DNA of 34,881 nucleotides from an uncultured Eubacterium sp. (GCA_946555345.1 CAMNSS010000026.1:1-34881), one strand, 5' to 3'; shown: positions 17,727 through 25,862, numbered from the stretch's first letter. Notes: a model not told the origin generated them from the sequence alone. Program-made: numbers and translations.

Positions 17727-17755
17727 TTGCAATCGATTTTCTTTTTCAGTATAAT
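17727..17755 (+). promoter_or_regulatory. Promoter of the aldo/keto reductase gene
   Basis: TTGCAA (17727-17732), 17 bases, perfect TATAAT (17750-17755). The leader would be about 185 bases and includes the repeat array. Confidence 0.75.
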
Positions 17756-17788
17756 AGAGGAATCAAACAGGCTGGATCAGTCTTTCGC

Positions 17789-17912
17789 CATTTGCACAAA
17801 GCATGAGGCGGGCGGAGGCAGCCCCCGCTATTTGCACAAAGCACTAGGCGGGCGGGAGCGCCCTTTCACCATTTACAAAAAAACGGGACAGGCGGGAACG
17901 ATCCTCCCGCCA
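17789..17912 (+). repeat. Three degenerate 40-41 bp units in the aldo/keto reductase leader
   Basis: Units begin CATTTGCACAAAGCATGAGG (17789), TATTTGCACAAAGCACTAGG (17829) and CATTTACAAAAAAACGGGAC (17870), each followed by GGCGGG. Copies 1 and 2 are nearly identical in their first 30 bases. GGGCGGGAGCGCCC in copy 2 can fold on itself. Confidence 0.85.
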
Positions 17913-17946
17913 TCCATATCAACAGCAATCGATAAGGAGCAGGAAA

Positions 17947-19077
17947 ATGCAACACAGACAATTCAAGAAAATCGGCACAGACGTTTCATTACTGGGAATG
18001 GGCGTTATGCGGCTTGTACAGGACGCCGAAGGCAAAATAGATGAGAACGCCGCAATCGGCCTCATCCGCTCGGCGATAGATTCCGGCATTACTTACGTGG
18101 ATACCGCCTATACCTATCACGGCGGCAACAGCGAAAAAATCATCGGCAAAGCGCTCAAAGACGGCTACAGGGAAAAGATTACCCTGGCGGATAAAATGCC
18201 GGCGTGGGTCGCCGAGGATGAAGAACACATGAAATCCATCTTCTACGAGCAATTAGAACGCCTGGATACGGACTGCATCGATATGTACCTGGTTCACAAC
18301 ATAACCGTTCCGATCTGGAAACGCGTAAAAAAGCTGAACGTGCTGCCTTTCCTCGAAGAGATGAAAGCGCAAGGCAAAATCAAACACATCGGGTTTTCTT
18401 TCCATGATTCGTTTGAATTTTTTAAAGAGGTAGCGGATGCTTATCCATGGGAATTTTGCCAAATCCAGCTCAACTATATGGACAAAAACCTCCAGGCAGG
18501 CGTAAAAGGGCTGAAATATGCCGCAGAAAAAGGGCTAAGCGTCATCATCATGGAACCGCTCAAAGGCGGCCGCCTTACCGACCTGATCCCGCCAAGCATC
18601 CAGAAGCTTTTCGATGAATTTCCGATCAAGCGAAGCCCGGCTGAATGGGCGTTTAAATGGCTTGCCAATATGCCGGAAGTAACGCTCATGCTCAGCGGGA
18701 TGAACGCACAGCCGCAAATCGAAGAAAACGTCAGGATTATGTCAGACGAACACCTGAATGAGCTTTCGGCGGAAGAAAAGGCGCTGATCGACAAGGTGTC
18801 CGATGAATATAACAGGCTGATCAAATACTCCTGCACGGAATGCGGCTACTGCATGCCATGCCCGCAAAAGCTGGAAATCCCGAAACTGATCCGCTATTTC
18901 AACGACTGGAATGTGTACCACCACAATCCATCCACGAAACTGGAATATACGACTTGGATCGCCGATGGCCGCCACGCATCCGACTGTATCGGCTGCAAGG
19001 CTTGCGAAGAAAAATGCCCGCAGTCTCTTTCCATTGCGCAAGCAATGCAGGATACCGCGAAAGCGTTTGGCGTGTAG
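17947..19077 (+). CDS. Aldo/keto reductase with C-terminal 4Fe-4S ferredoxin domain
   Basis: A 376-residue oxidoreductase. The aldo/keto barrel occupies about residues 1-285 with the usual catalytic set Asp52, Tyr56 (DTAYTYHGG), Lys83 (ADKMP) and His117 (LVHN). The C-terminal part has cysteines at 296, 299, 302 and 305 (CTECGYCMPC) and at 347, 350, 353 and 357 (CIGCKACEEKC), spaced as in two iron-sulphur cluster sites. This fused form is common in anaerobes, where electrons may come from ferredoxin as well as NAD(P)H; the substrate is unknown. AAGGAGCAGGAAA precedes the ATG. The gene has its own promoter and terminator. Confidence 0.93.
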   Translation: MQHRQFKKIGTDVSLLGMGVMRLVQDAEGKIDENAAIGLIRSAIDSGITYVDTAYTYHGGNSEKIIGKALKDGYREKITLADKMPAWVAEDEEHMKSIFYEQLERLDTDCIDMYLVHNITVPIWKRVKKLNVLPFLEEMKAQGKIKHIGFSFHDSFEFFKEVADAYPWEFCQIQLNYMDKNLQAGVKGLKYAAEKGLSVIIMEPLKGGRLTDLIPPSIQKLFDEFPIKRSPAEWAFKWLANMPEVTLMLSGMNAQPQIEENVRIMSDEHLNELSAEEKALIDKVSDEYNRLIKYSCTECGYCMPCPQKLEIPKLIRYFNDWNVYHHNPSTKLEYTTWIADGRHASDCIGCKACEEKCPQSLSIAQAMQDTAKAFGV

Positions 19078-19142
19078 GAAAACCGATTGAAATGCCAATC
19101 CGCAATGCGGAATGGATTCTCATAAAGCATGGCTGATTCGAG

Positions 19143-19185
19143 CAAACTGCCGCATGGACGAAAGACCCGTTCGCGCGGCAGTTTG
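19143..19185 (+). terminator. Terminator of the aldo/keto reductase gene
   Basis: CAAACTGCCGC (19143-19153) pairs with GCGGCAGTTTG (19175-19185), then TTTATC. An 11-bp stem with a 21-base loop. Confidence 0.75.
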
Positions 19186-19330
19186 TTTATCATGCAGGAA
19201 ATACTGCTATAAGCGGCATGGCAGAAATCGTTCCCATGCTATAAAAACGCACCAGGCGGAATCCAGAACCAAGCACGTGGTTTTGCCGCATAAAAAATAT
19301 CCCTGCGCCAAGCGCCCGTTTTCCCGCACA

Positions 19331-19365
19331 AAAGAAATCCCTGCAACGGGCGCAGGGATTTCTTT
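19331..19365. terminator. Second bidirectional terminator-like hairpin
   Basis: A perfect 14-bp stem, AAAGAAATCCCTGC (19331-19344) with GCAGGGATTTCTTT (19352-19365). The right arm can instead pair with ATCCCTGCGCC at about 19298-19308, so two folds compete. No gene lies between this and the neighbouring terminators. Confidence 0.7.
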
Positions 19366-19409
19366 AGACAAAAACTGCCCTACATCGATGGCAGAACCTC
19401 CCACACAAA

Positions 19410-19435
19410 AAACTGCCCCGAAAGCGGGGCAGTTT
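19410..19435 (-). terminator. Terminator of the saccharopine-dehydrogenase-family gene
   Basis: AAACTGCCCCG (19410-19420) and CGGGGCAGTTT (19425-19435) with a 4-base loop. On the minus strand the stem ends in a run of T (TTTTTTG). Compact and strong. Confidence 0.9.
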
Positions 19436-19471
19436 AAAGGTCTTATTGACGGTTACTGCATACAACCCATC

Positions 19472-20758
19472 TTATTTGTTGATCATATCCAGCATTGCTT
19501 TTTCGTTGATTGCATCAGCATATTCTGAATCCATCTCTCTGATTCCAGCAGGGAATTCATATTTTGCCAATCTTTCTACGAATGGATCTGGATCGAAGTG
19601 TTCAGGACCCCATGCGCCAGCTTCATTCCAGATGCCTTTCGCAATGAGTTCCATCATGATTACAGGGCCTACGGCAGTCTGTGCAACTACGGAGTTAGTC
19701 GTGTACTTCTTGATGCATTCCTGGTTGTCAGCGATCTGATAGAGGTATACTGATCTGTACTTGCCATCTTTCCATCCAGTCACCCAAGTACCTGCGCAGC
19801 CCTTACCAGTCATTGTGTCAGTTGCGCCAACCGGGCTAGGAATAACCTTGCAGACGAAGTCTCTTGGCGTGATTTCGCTGTCGCCAACCTTGATCTTCCT
19901 GTGCTTGTCAGAAAGACCATATTCGAACAGAACGAGCAGCTTCTTTCTGAAATCAGCAGGAACGCCGTACTTGAAGGTTACTCTGTTACAATCGATTTCT
20001 CTTGGAACGAGCAGTACTTCTTCGTGTTCTACGTTGATAACTTCTACATCGCCGATTCCGCCAGGGAAGTTGAAGATTTCAGGCTCTGAGAAGTGTTCTG
20101 TACAGAACCAGTGGCCTTCAGGATGCTCTTCGTTCTTTTCCCAGATTACTGGAGGAGCGAGGCATTCTTCGATGGTTGTCCATACGGAGAATCCGAAGTC
20201 GGAATCAGTATTTCCATAGTTGTCGCCGTCTCTTACGTCAACTCTGTCGATCTTGTCGAATAAATGCTTCTGTGCATACTTTGCAAATACGTCAGCCATG
20301 CCAGGCTCAACGCCGGAACCGCAGATAGCGATCTTGCCGGAAGCTTCCCATTCCTTCTGCTTAGCGAACTGATAGTCACCCAGCTTAATGTTGGACAGCT
20401 CGTAAGGCTTTTCTGGATGCGGTGTTCCCAGCGTCATAGCGCAGTCGAGGTAACCGATCTTGATTTCGAGGCAAGTGTCGAAAATCGTCTCGTTCATTCT
20501 TGGGTCGCAGCAGTTCATCGCAAAGTCGATGTCATGCTCTTTCGCAACAGCTTTAATGCTCTCAGCATCCATTGCATTGATGAATGCAGGTACGAATTTC
20601 CCGCCGCCGCAGATGTTGTTCGCAACTTCTTTTGCTCTGTCTTCGTTGAAGTCAGCAACAACAACTTTTTCAGCCCAGTCGCCTTCTGCTCCGGCTCTTG
20701 AAATGATTTTTGCAGCGGAGGTACCTACTCCGCCAGCGCCAATGATAAGTAATTTCAT
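19472..20758 (-). CDS. Saccharopine dehydrogenase family NAD(P)-dependent oxidoreductase
   Basis: A 428-residue protein. It begins with the dinucleotide-binding GAGGVGTSAAKII (residues 8-20), followed by VVVADFNEDRA (the acidic end of the second strand), and DFAMNCCDPRMNE. The later part (GSGVEPGMADVFAKYA and DNYGNTDSDFGFS) fits the LYS9/carboxynorspermidine-synthase branch. The exact reaction cannot be told; lysine or polyamine-related amino acid metabolism is the usual area. GGAGG lies seven bases before the ATG. Its codon choice is noticeably more restricted (many TCT, GTT, AAG, CTG codons) than its neighbours, a sign of high expression. It has a clear promoter and a compact terminator. 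An inverted repeat TTGTTTTGAAACAA (20777-20790) sits in the leader, and the AraC-type gene lies upstream. Confidence 0.85.
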   Translation of the reverse strand: MKLLIIGAGGVGTSAAKIISRAGAEGDWAEKVVVADFNEDRAKEVANNICGGGKFVPAFINAMDAESIKAVAKEHDIDFAMNCCDPRMNETIFDTCLEIKIGYLDCAMTLGTPHPEKPYELSNIKLGDYQFAKQKEWEASGKIAICGSGVEPGMADVFAKYAQKHLFDKIDRVDVRDGDNYGNTDSDFGFSVWTTIEECLAPPVIWEKNEEHPEGHWFCTEHFSEPEIFNFPGGIGDVEVINVEHEEVLLVPREIDCNRVTFKYGVPADFRKKLLVLFEYGLSDKHRKIKVGDSEITPRDFVCKVIPSPVGATDTMTGKGCAGTWVTGWKDGKYRSVYLYQIADNQECIKKYTTNSVVAQTAVGPVIMMELIAKGIWNEAGAWGPEHFDPDPFVERLAKYEFPAGIREMDSEYADAINEKAMLDMINK

Positions 20759-20902
20759 CTTTTTACCTCCATAAAATTGTTTTGAAACAACTGTTGAAAC
20801 GATATATTAATTACGAACAAAACCAGCTTCGCCAGTTTATCCCCAGAAGCGGGCTTTGCCGATATAGGGAAAATACCGTTTCCGATATTTTTCTATATCA
20901 AA

Positions 20903-20931
20903 ATAGTATCCTATTTATCTGAAAATTTCAA
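20903..20931 (-). promoter_or_regulatory. Promoter of the saccharopine-dehydrogenase-family gene
   Basis: TTGAAA (20931-20926), 17 bases, TACTAT (20908-20903) on the minus strand; leader of about 140 bases. Confidence 0.6.
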
Positions 20932-20972
20932 TAAGACTTTTGCTCCAAATGTGTACTAAGTTGCGGATATGG

Positions 20973-22508
20973 CTATATTTTATCGATTAAAATCAGTTCC
21001 GCCCCTAAGCCTTTGAAGATAGCCCGCACGCTCAATGCATCGGAACTCACATAATGGCCAGAAGATACATTCGCCACCGACGACATACTGTTTACCAGCA
21101 CTTCCCGCGGGCTAAAATCCCGGTCCGGGTGAATGGCGTCCTTAATGCGCGTCATAAGATGTTCCCGGTCTAGCCTGTAGCGCATGATCCTAAAATCACC
21201 GGAAAATCCCGTGCACCTTATCAGAAATTCGATCTCCTCTTCATAGTTTTTCACAATGCGCAAAAGATCTTCCTTCGCTACGATCTTTCGCAGGGATCTT
21301 CCGACATTCGCATCAAAGTTATATACGAGGATGCTGAGGCTGTCCAATGTCCCCGGATACCTATCCGCCGTCGTAACGATGAAATTTTCCCCAGAACAAA
21401 TGATATTTTCCCCCAGCTCCATCAGCTTCTGGTACGGCACGGAAAGCACCCGGTTGACGTCCCGTTCCATGATTTCGTTCATCACTGGACTATGCTTTTC
21501 CAGCGCAGCATAATCATCATAGATATCGATATCGATGATGATCGGTTTCATCTTCAATTTATCCGCATAATCCGCATATACGCCTTTGACTTGCTTCCTG
21601 ATCGCATTCTCGATCTGCGCAGGGGCGCTTTTCCTATATTTGGCCGCAATTTCCCTGCTGATGATTTTTCCAATGTACTTTTTCCTGTACTCCAGCGGAT
21701 GCATCCCGAACCAATGCTCAAAATGCTTGATGTAATACCTGACGGCGGAGAACCCCGTTTCCTCTGCAATCGCGCCGATTTTGCGGTTTGTCCCCAGGAG
21801 GAGCTTTTCCGATTCCTCCACCCTGATATAGCTCAAAAGGTCCTGGAAGCTGAGTCCCGTCGATTCTTTTATGATATGGGACAGATAGTAAATGCTCAGG
21901 TGTTCCTTTTCTGCGATCTCGCTTAACGTCAGTTTCCGCGCGTAATTTTCGTACATATAATCGGTTATCCGGTTCAGCCGCCCCGCTAGGATCTTGTTGC
22001 CTTTGTTCTTGGACTCGTTTTTGAATTTGCCGTCTTCCATCACGAAATACTGGAAATCCGACATCAGGCAGGCAATCAAGTTATGGGTGCTTTCGATAAC
22101 CTTGTGTTCATACCCGTACCCTTTCTGGAGCACTTCCATCATGATCCGCGCCAGGATCGTGCGCAGTACCTCCAAGCTTTCATCGCTGTCGTCTTCCATG
22201 TCGGTCACGAAAAAGTTATTTTTCAGGTTATCGTAGTAACGGGAAAAGTATGCCAGGTTCATCTGTAGCATCATGACCATGTTATCCTCGCCCGTGCTTT
22301 CAAAGCTGTGCATTTCCCTGTCGTTTAAAATGAAAACATCTCCCGTTTTCAAGGTGTATGTATAATATCCATTTCTGAGTATGACATTGCCCTCCAGCAC
22401 GTAGACGACCTCCATGTCGTCATGGAAATGAATCGGATATTCACTGATATTGGCAGTAATTACATTGATTGGTAATTCATCCTTGTAAATAATTTTTTCT
22501 TTCAACAT
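20973..22508 (-). CDS. AraC-family regulator with cupin N-terminus and long C-terminal extension
   Basis: A 511-residue regulator. The frame opens at 22562, but the ATG at 22508 follows GGGAGAAAAAA and is preferred. Residues 15-85 form a cupin sensor (YPIHFHDDMEVVYVLEGN, LKTGDVFILNDREMHSF). Residues 175-280 are the double helix-turn-helix of AraC proteins (LTLSEIAEKEHLSIYYLSHI and KIGAIAEETGFSAVRYYIKHF). Residues 285-511 are extra; LDSLSILVYNFD and MRYRLDREH look like the end of the glycoside-hydrolase-39-like domain often attached to clostridial AraC regulators, here shortened. It lies upstream of, and on the same strand as, the saccharopine-dehydrogenase-family gene (214 bases), which it may control. 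It acts as a DNA-binding sensor; the ligand is unknown. Confidence 0.88.
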   Translation of the reverse strand: MLKEKIIYKDELPINVITANISEYPIHFHDDMEVVYVLEGNVILRNGYYTYTLKTGDVFILNDREMHSFESTGEDNMVMMLQMNLAYFSRYYDNLKNNFFVTDMEDDSDESLEVLRTILARIMMEVLQKGYGYEHKVIESTHNLIACLMSDFQYFVMEDGKFKNESKNKGNKILAGRLNRITDYMYENYARKLTLSEIAEKEHLSIYYLSHIIKESTGLSFQDLLSYIRVEESEKLLLGTNRKIGAIAEETGFSAVRYYIKHFEHWFGMHPLEYRKKYIGKIISREIAAKYRKSAPAQIENAIRKQVKGVYADYADKLKMKPIIIDIDIYDDYAALEKHSPVMNEIMERDVNRVLSVPYQKLMELGENIICSGENFIVTTADRYPGTLDSLSILVYNFDANVGRSLRKIVAKEDLLRIVKNYEEEIEFLIRCTGFSGDFRIMRYRLDREHLMTRIKDAIHPDRDFSPREVLVNSMSSVANVSSGHYVSSDALSVRAIFKGLGAELILIDKI

Positions 22509-22611
22509 TTTTTTCTCCCGCCTTTTTATCGGTTTTATGTTAACTCCTGTTCTCGTTTGCATGACGATCTTTCAACAACCCAGCATCCGCAAAATAACGG
22601 GATCTTAGAAC

Positions 22612-22742
22612 TTATCCACACATTTTTCGAGATTGTATACGATTTTATCCAAAGCCCGTTGTGGATAAGTGCATTTTTAACTTTGTTGAAATTTCAACGC
22701 CTACACTTGTCAAGCCATTTTTGCCGCCTACACTTATCCACA
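22612..22742. promoter_or_regulatory. Cluster of DnaA-box sequences
   Basis: Three perfect TTATCCACA boxes lie within 131 bases: 22612-22620 (+), 22660-22668 (as TGTGGATAA, minus) and 22734-22742 (+). A one-mismatch box, TTATCCAAA, is at 22645-22653. A perfect 14-base palindrome, GTTGAAATTTCAAC, is at 22685-22698, and CGCCTACACTT occurs twice, about 29 bases apart. No dnaA or dnaN gene is near, so this may be a DnaA titration or regulatory site rather than the origin. Confidence 0.6.
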
Positions 22743-22795
22743 GGTTGTTCGCCTCTTATTTTAACACTAATATGTATACAATAACTTCCGTGATT

Positions 22796-23527
22796 TTACT
22801 GGGTTTTGTTACCATTTTCCTTTAAATACTTGCAAATGCTTGTATTTAAGGTTTTGGAAATTTTTTCTTGATACTGTGCTTTTTCTAAATTTTCCGCATC
22901 TTCAGAATTGGACAAAAACCCACATTCGACAATTACGATAGGGCTGTAAATATTGCGCAAAAGCAAAACGTCATTTTTTCCAAGTTCCGTCCGCTCTTTG
23001 CCGGTATTGATTTTTTGATTGAGGTTTTTCTGAATAATCTCCGCCGCTTGCTTGCTCTTCGCGACCAGTTTTCCATCGCCATCCGACGGGTAAAAAACCT
23101 GTGCGCCTTTTACAGAAGCATCTTGTGTAAAGCTATTCAGGTGGATGCTGACCACGAGATCCGCATGGGATTTTTTAATGATATTCTCCCTTTCATACAT
23201 ATCCTGTGTCTTAAGGCTTCTTATCGCACCCTCTGCATCCGCATCATAAAGCCCCTCATCACGATCCCTGGTCAAGATGACCTTGATATCCTCTGCTTCC
23301 AGCCGCTCCTGCAAGCTTTTGGCAATCTTCAAGTTAATATTCTTCTCCGCAGTGCCGCTGCTGCTTTCCGCACCGCCATCTATTCCGCCATGCCCGGGAT
23401 CCAAAACAACCACGGGCTTCGCTGCCGCCTTCCATACATAAGTTGCTACGTCTTCGTAGCTCGGCATACAGAAAACCACCCACAATAACAATCCCAAAAC
23501 CGCATAACCGATCGCCCTGTTTCTCAT
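22796..23527 (-). CDS. cwlD: N-acetylmuramoyl-L-alanine amidase (Amidase_3, CwlD-like)
   Basis: A 243-residue cell-wall hydrolase. Residues 5-21 form an uncleaved or signal-type membrane segment (AIGYAVLGLLLWVVFCM), and the rest is the extracellular zinc amidase domain: LDPGHGGIDGGA with the first zinc His, a Glu in the following helix region, SIHLNSF with the second zinc His, and VIVECGFLSN with the catalytic Glu. Size and layout fit CwlD, which trims muramic side chains during spore cortex formation, though vegetative amidases of this size also exist. The ribosome site GAGGTGGGAT can be masked by a hairpin with CCTCGCA upstream (23565-23571 with 23534-23540). It has its own promoter. Confidence 0.85.
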   Translation of the reverse strand: MRNRAIGYAVLGLLLWVVFCMPSYEDVATYVWKAAAKPVVVLDPGHGGIDGGAESSSGTAEKNINLKIAKSLQERLEAEDIKVILTRDRDEGLYDADAEGAIRSLKTQDMYERENIIKKSHADLVVSIHLNSFTQDASVKGAQVFYPSDGDGKLVAKSKQAAEIIQKNLNQKINTGKERTELGKNDVLLLRNIYSPIVIVECGFLSNSEDAENLEKAQYQEKISKTLNTSICKYLKENGNKTQ

Positions 23528-23533
23528 ATCCCA

Positions 23534-23617
23534 CCTCGCAAATGTCCTTATGGAATTTTATTCCTGCGAGGCAGTCCTTATCACAACAAATAAATGATTC
23601 TATCGTATAGTATACCA
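23534..23617 (-). promoter_or_regulatory. cwlD promoter and ribosome-site hairpin
   Basis: TATACT (minus, 23614-23609) is preceded by TGG, giving an extended -10. In the leader, CCTCGCA (23571-23565) is complementary to TGCGAGG (23540-23534), which includes the GAGG of the ribosome site; pairing would hide it. Confidence 0.5.
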
Positions 23618-23665
23618 TACCCACTCTTGCGAAAAAACAAATAAATACCGATTTGACAGCAAAAG

Positions 23666-23924
23666 TTTCACATATCGGGTTTCGCCGGGCGGTCCGCAAG
23701 CTGCGGCAGCCATGCAATGCCTGTGATGCTTTCACGGACTCTGCTTGTCCAGGGTAAACCCGCTCGCCGCATCGCTACAGAGGAGCAAAACGCAGATTGC
23801 CCACAAACCGCCGCCCTTGCCTGCGGCGGAAATGAAACCATCCTGGCAAGCCCCATAACGATTACATATACAGCGGCCAAACCTCTCCGCATTTTCACAT
23901 ATCGGGTTTCTCAGGGCGGTCCGC
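23666..23924. repeat. Two 32-bp direct repeats between cwlD and the AlaX-like gene
   Basis: TTTCACATATCGGGTTTC, then GGGCGGTCCGC, occurs at 23666-23697 and 23893-23924 with two mismatches. The rest of 23618-24083 holds no gene; GGCAAAACA(TA)CGCC occurs near 23961 and 24069 as another short pair. Confidence 0.75.
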
Positions 23925-24083
23925 TGAAAATTACTTCGCTACTCCGTATGCTTCACGACAGGCAAAACATACGCCATATGCGTCCAAAGCATGAACGCAT
24001 CAGCGGGAAACGAACTCCACAATGATGAAACCACATCGCTTGAACCTGCAACAATGCGTTTGGCGGCAGGCAAAACACGCCGT

Positions 24084-24112
24084 TTGACATTTCCTTCATT
24101 CTTATATAAAAT
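24084..24112 (+). promoter_or_regulatory. Promoter of the AlaX-like gene
   Basis: Perfect TTGACA (24084-24089), 17 bases, TAAAAT (24107-24112), just 32 bases before the start codon. Confidence 0.75.
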
Positions 24113-24144
24113 TTTATATATTGTTATTACCACAGGAGTTTAAA

Positions 24145-25470
24145 ATGATGAACACAACAAAACTATACCAGACAGACCGGTATTTAACGGAATGGGAGGC
24201 AACGATCACCTCCGTAACGCATGAAAAAGACACGTTGCTTTTGACCCTGGACCGGACAGCCTTCTTCCCCGAAGGCGGCGGGCAGAGCTGCGACCTGGGA
24301 ATGATTGGGGCTTATGAAGTGATTGATGTACAGGAAAAGGACGGGGTGGTCTATCATACGGCCAAAGCTGCTGGCATAATTGATGCGGCTGATATTGCTG
24401 ATGCGGCTGGCACGCCGGATACAGCTAATGCGGGCGATGCGGCTGGCGGCATTGCTGACGCTGTCCCGGCCTTCCCCACACAGCCAAATCCTGGCGATAC
24501 CGTTTCCTGCAAGCTCGATTGGGGCAGGCGCTTCGACAATATGCAACGCCATTGCGGGGAACATATCCTCTCGGGCGTCTTTTATCAATTATTTGGCGGC
24601 GTCAACCGTGGATTCCACATGGGAACGGACTACATGACCATCGATATCAGCCTGGAAGAAAACCCCGGCATAACCGAAATCACCTATGAAGACGCCTTGA
24701 AAGCCGAATTAGCAGCGAACGAGGTCATTTGGTCAGATGCCCCAGTCACGGTAATGGCTTTTGAAACCAGGGAAGAAGCCGAAAAAATGCCGCTACGCAA
24801 GGCGTTGGCTTTCGATGAGGATATCACGATCGTATCGGTTGGCTCGGTCGAAAATGCCGCCGACTGCGTAGCCTGCTGCGGCACGCATCCATCATCTGCG
24901 GGGCAGGTTGGCTTGATCAAAGTATTCAAAGTGGAAAACTACAAGGGAATGTTCCGCATTTACTTTGAAGCGGGGCAACGCGCATTGAAAGATTATGCCA
25001 AAAAACACGATATCCTAACGCAACTATCCAACCAATATTCCTCCTCCGTTGAGGATTTTCCCGAAAAGCTCCGCACACAAGAAGAAAAGCTCGCAAGCCT
25101 CAAAGATGAGCTTTTTCACATCAAAAAGGCGCTGATCGAAAATGAATGCATAAAGCTGGAAGAACTGCTGGCACATAACGATGATGCTTCGATCGCATAC
25201 CCTGTCAAACAGCTTTCCCTGCCAGATGTTTTCAACATGGCAAAGCGTTATATGGGAAAATGCAAACAGCTTATCATGCTCTATTCGCAGGCGGATACAT
25301 CCTACGTCCTGGTTTCCAGCGGCAAACCCGACTGCGGTGCGCTCGTCAAGGAATACGCATCCTTTTATAAGGGGAAAGGCGGCGGCAACAAAGTTTCCGC
25401 CAGGGCGATTTTTTCCTGCAAAGAGGACGCCGATCTGTTCGCCGGGCTGATCCAGAAGCATTTGCGGTAA
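24145..25470 (+). CDS. Alanyl-tRNA editing protein (AlaX type, with DHHA1-like C-terminus)
   Basis: A 441-residue stand-alone relative of the alanyl-tRNA synthetase editing half, which removes serine or glycine wrongly attached to tRNA-Ala. The ATG at 24145 follows ACAGGAGTTTAAA; an upstream in-frame ATG at 24121 lacks a ribosome site. Residues 30-55 have the typical DRTAFFPEGGGQSCD. The zinc site is visible as HCGEH in DNMQRHCGEHILSG and CGTHPSSAGQ (Cys-x2-x-His). A coiled helix (EKLRTQEEKLASLKDE) and a C-terminal DHHA1-like domain (GGGNKVSARAIFSCKED) follow. An Ala/Asp-rich stretch at about residues 84-125 (ADIADAAGTPDTANAGDAAG) is absent from relatives I know and comes from a low-complexity DNA expansion. 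Confidence 0.9.
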   Translation: MMNTTKLYQTDRYLTEWEATITSVTHEKDTLLLTLDRTAFFPEGGGQSCDLGMIGAYEVIDVQEKDGVVYHTAKAAGIIDAADIADAAGTPDTANAGDAAGGIADAVPAFPTQPNPGDTVSCKLDWGRRFDNMQRHCGEHILSGVFYQLFGGVNRGFHMGTDYMTIDISLEENPGITEITYEDALKAELAANEVIWSDAPVTVMAFETREEAEKMPLRKALAFDEDITIVSVGSVENAADCVACCGTHPSSAGQVGLIKVFKVENYKGMFRIYFEAGQRALKDYAKKHDILTQLSNQYSSSVEDFPEKLRTQEEKLASLKDELFHIKKALIENECIKLEELLAHNDDASIAYPVKQLSLPDVFNMAKRYMGKCKQLIMLYSQADTSYVLVSSGKPDCGALVKEYASFYKGKGGGNKVSARAIFSCKEDADLFAGLIQKHLR

Positions 25471-25473
25471 ATA

Positions 25474-25643
25474 AATCGAAAGGCGGCAGGCTCAGAGTTG
25501 CAAAAGCAAAACCACAGAATCAAGGCGGCAACATCAATGCGGCGAAGCTGCAAATTTGAATCGGTGGCTTCAAAGCGGCGGTGGCGAAGCCGCGGAATTG
25601 AATCTGTAGTATCAAAGCGGCAGTAGCAACGCTGTGGAAGTTT
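25474..25643. repeat. Four degenerate 41-44 bp units downstream of the AlaX-like gene
   Basis: Units starting AATC are at 25474, 25518, 25559 and 25601. Units 2 and 3 share GGCGAAGC then GAATTGAATC-type ends, and units 3 and 4 share TCAAAGCGGC(G/A)GT(G/A)GC exactly 42 bases apart. The remaining stretch to 25862 holds no gene. Confidence 0.7.
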
Positions 25644-25862
25644 GGTATGCGCAACGCATCTCAAATGGCAAAAAAGGAAAACCCTGTATTTTTTGCTTTT
25701 TCAGGCTGATAATACAGACTTTTTGACTATGCCTCCAGTCATACATATGCTGTATTGCTGTTTGATAAACTTAGTTTGCCGTTTTCGTGATTGTTACCGA
25801 AAATTACTGGCTAACAACAGTTTTTCAAACATTTTGCACAAAATTGCATAGGAACGCAAAAG

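Larger units (their letters stand above)
17411..17946. other. Non-coding stretch with a long hairpin before the aldo/keto reductase
   Basis: No gene. A strong imperfect hairpin spans 17516-17548 (CGTTTCCTGTATCTG, GCG, CAGATGCAGGAAACG), without a T run. The promoter (17727-17755) and repeat array (17789-17912) are listed separately. Confidence 0.6.

Noticed and set aside
22612-22742. Chromosomal replication origin oriC.
   Set aside because: No dnaA, dnaN, rpmH or gidA-type neighbours and no long AT-rich unwinding region; reported instead as a DnaA-box cluster.
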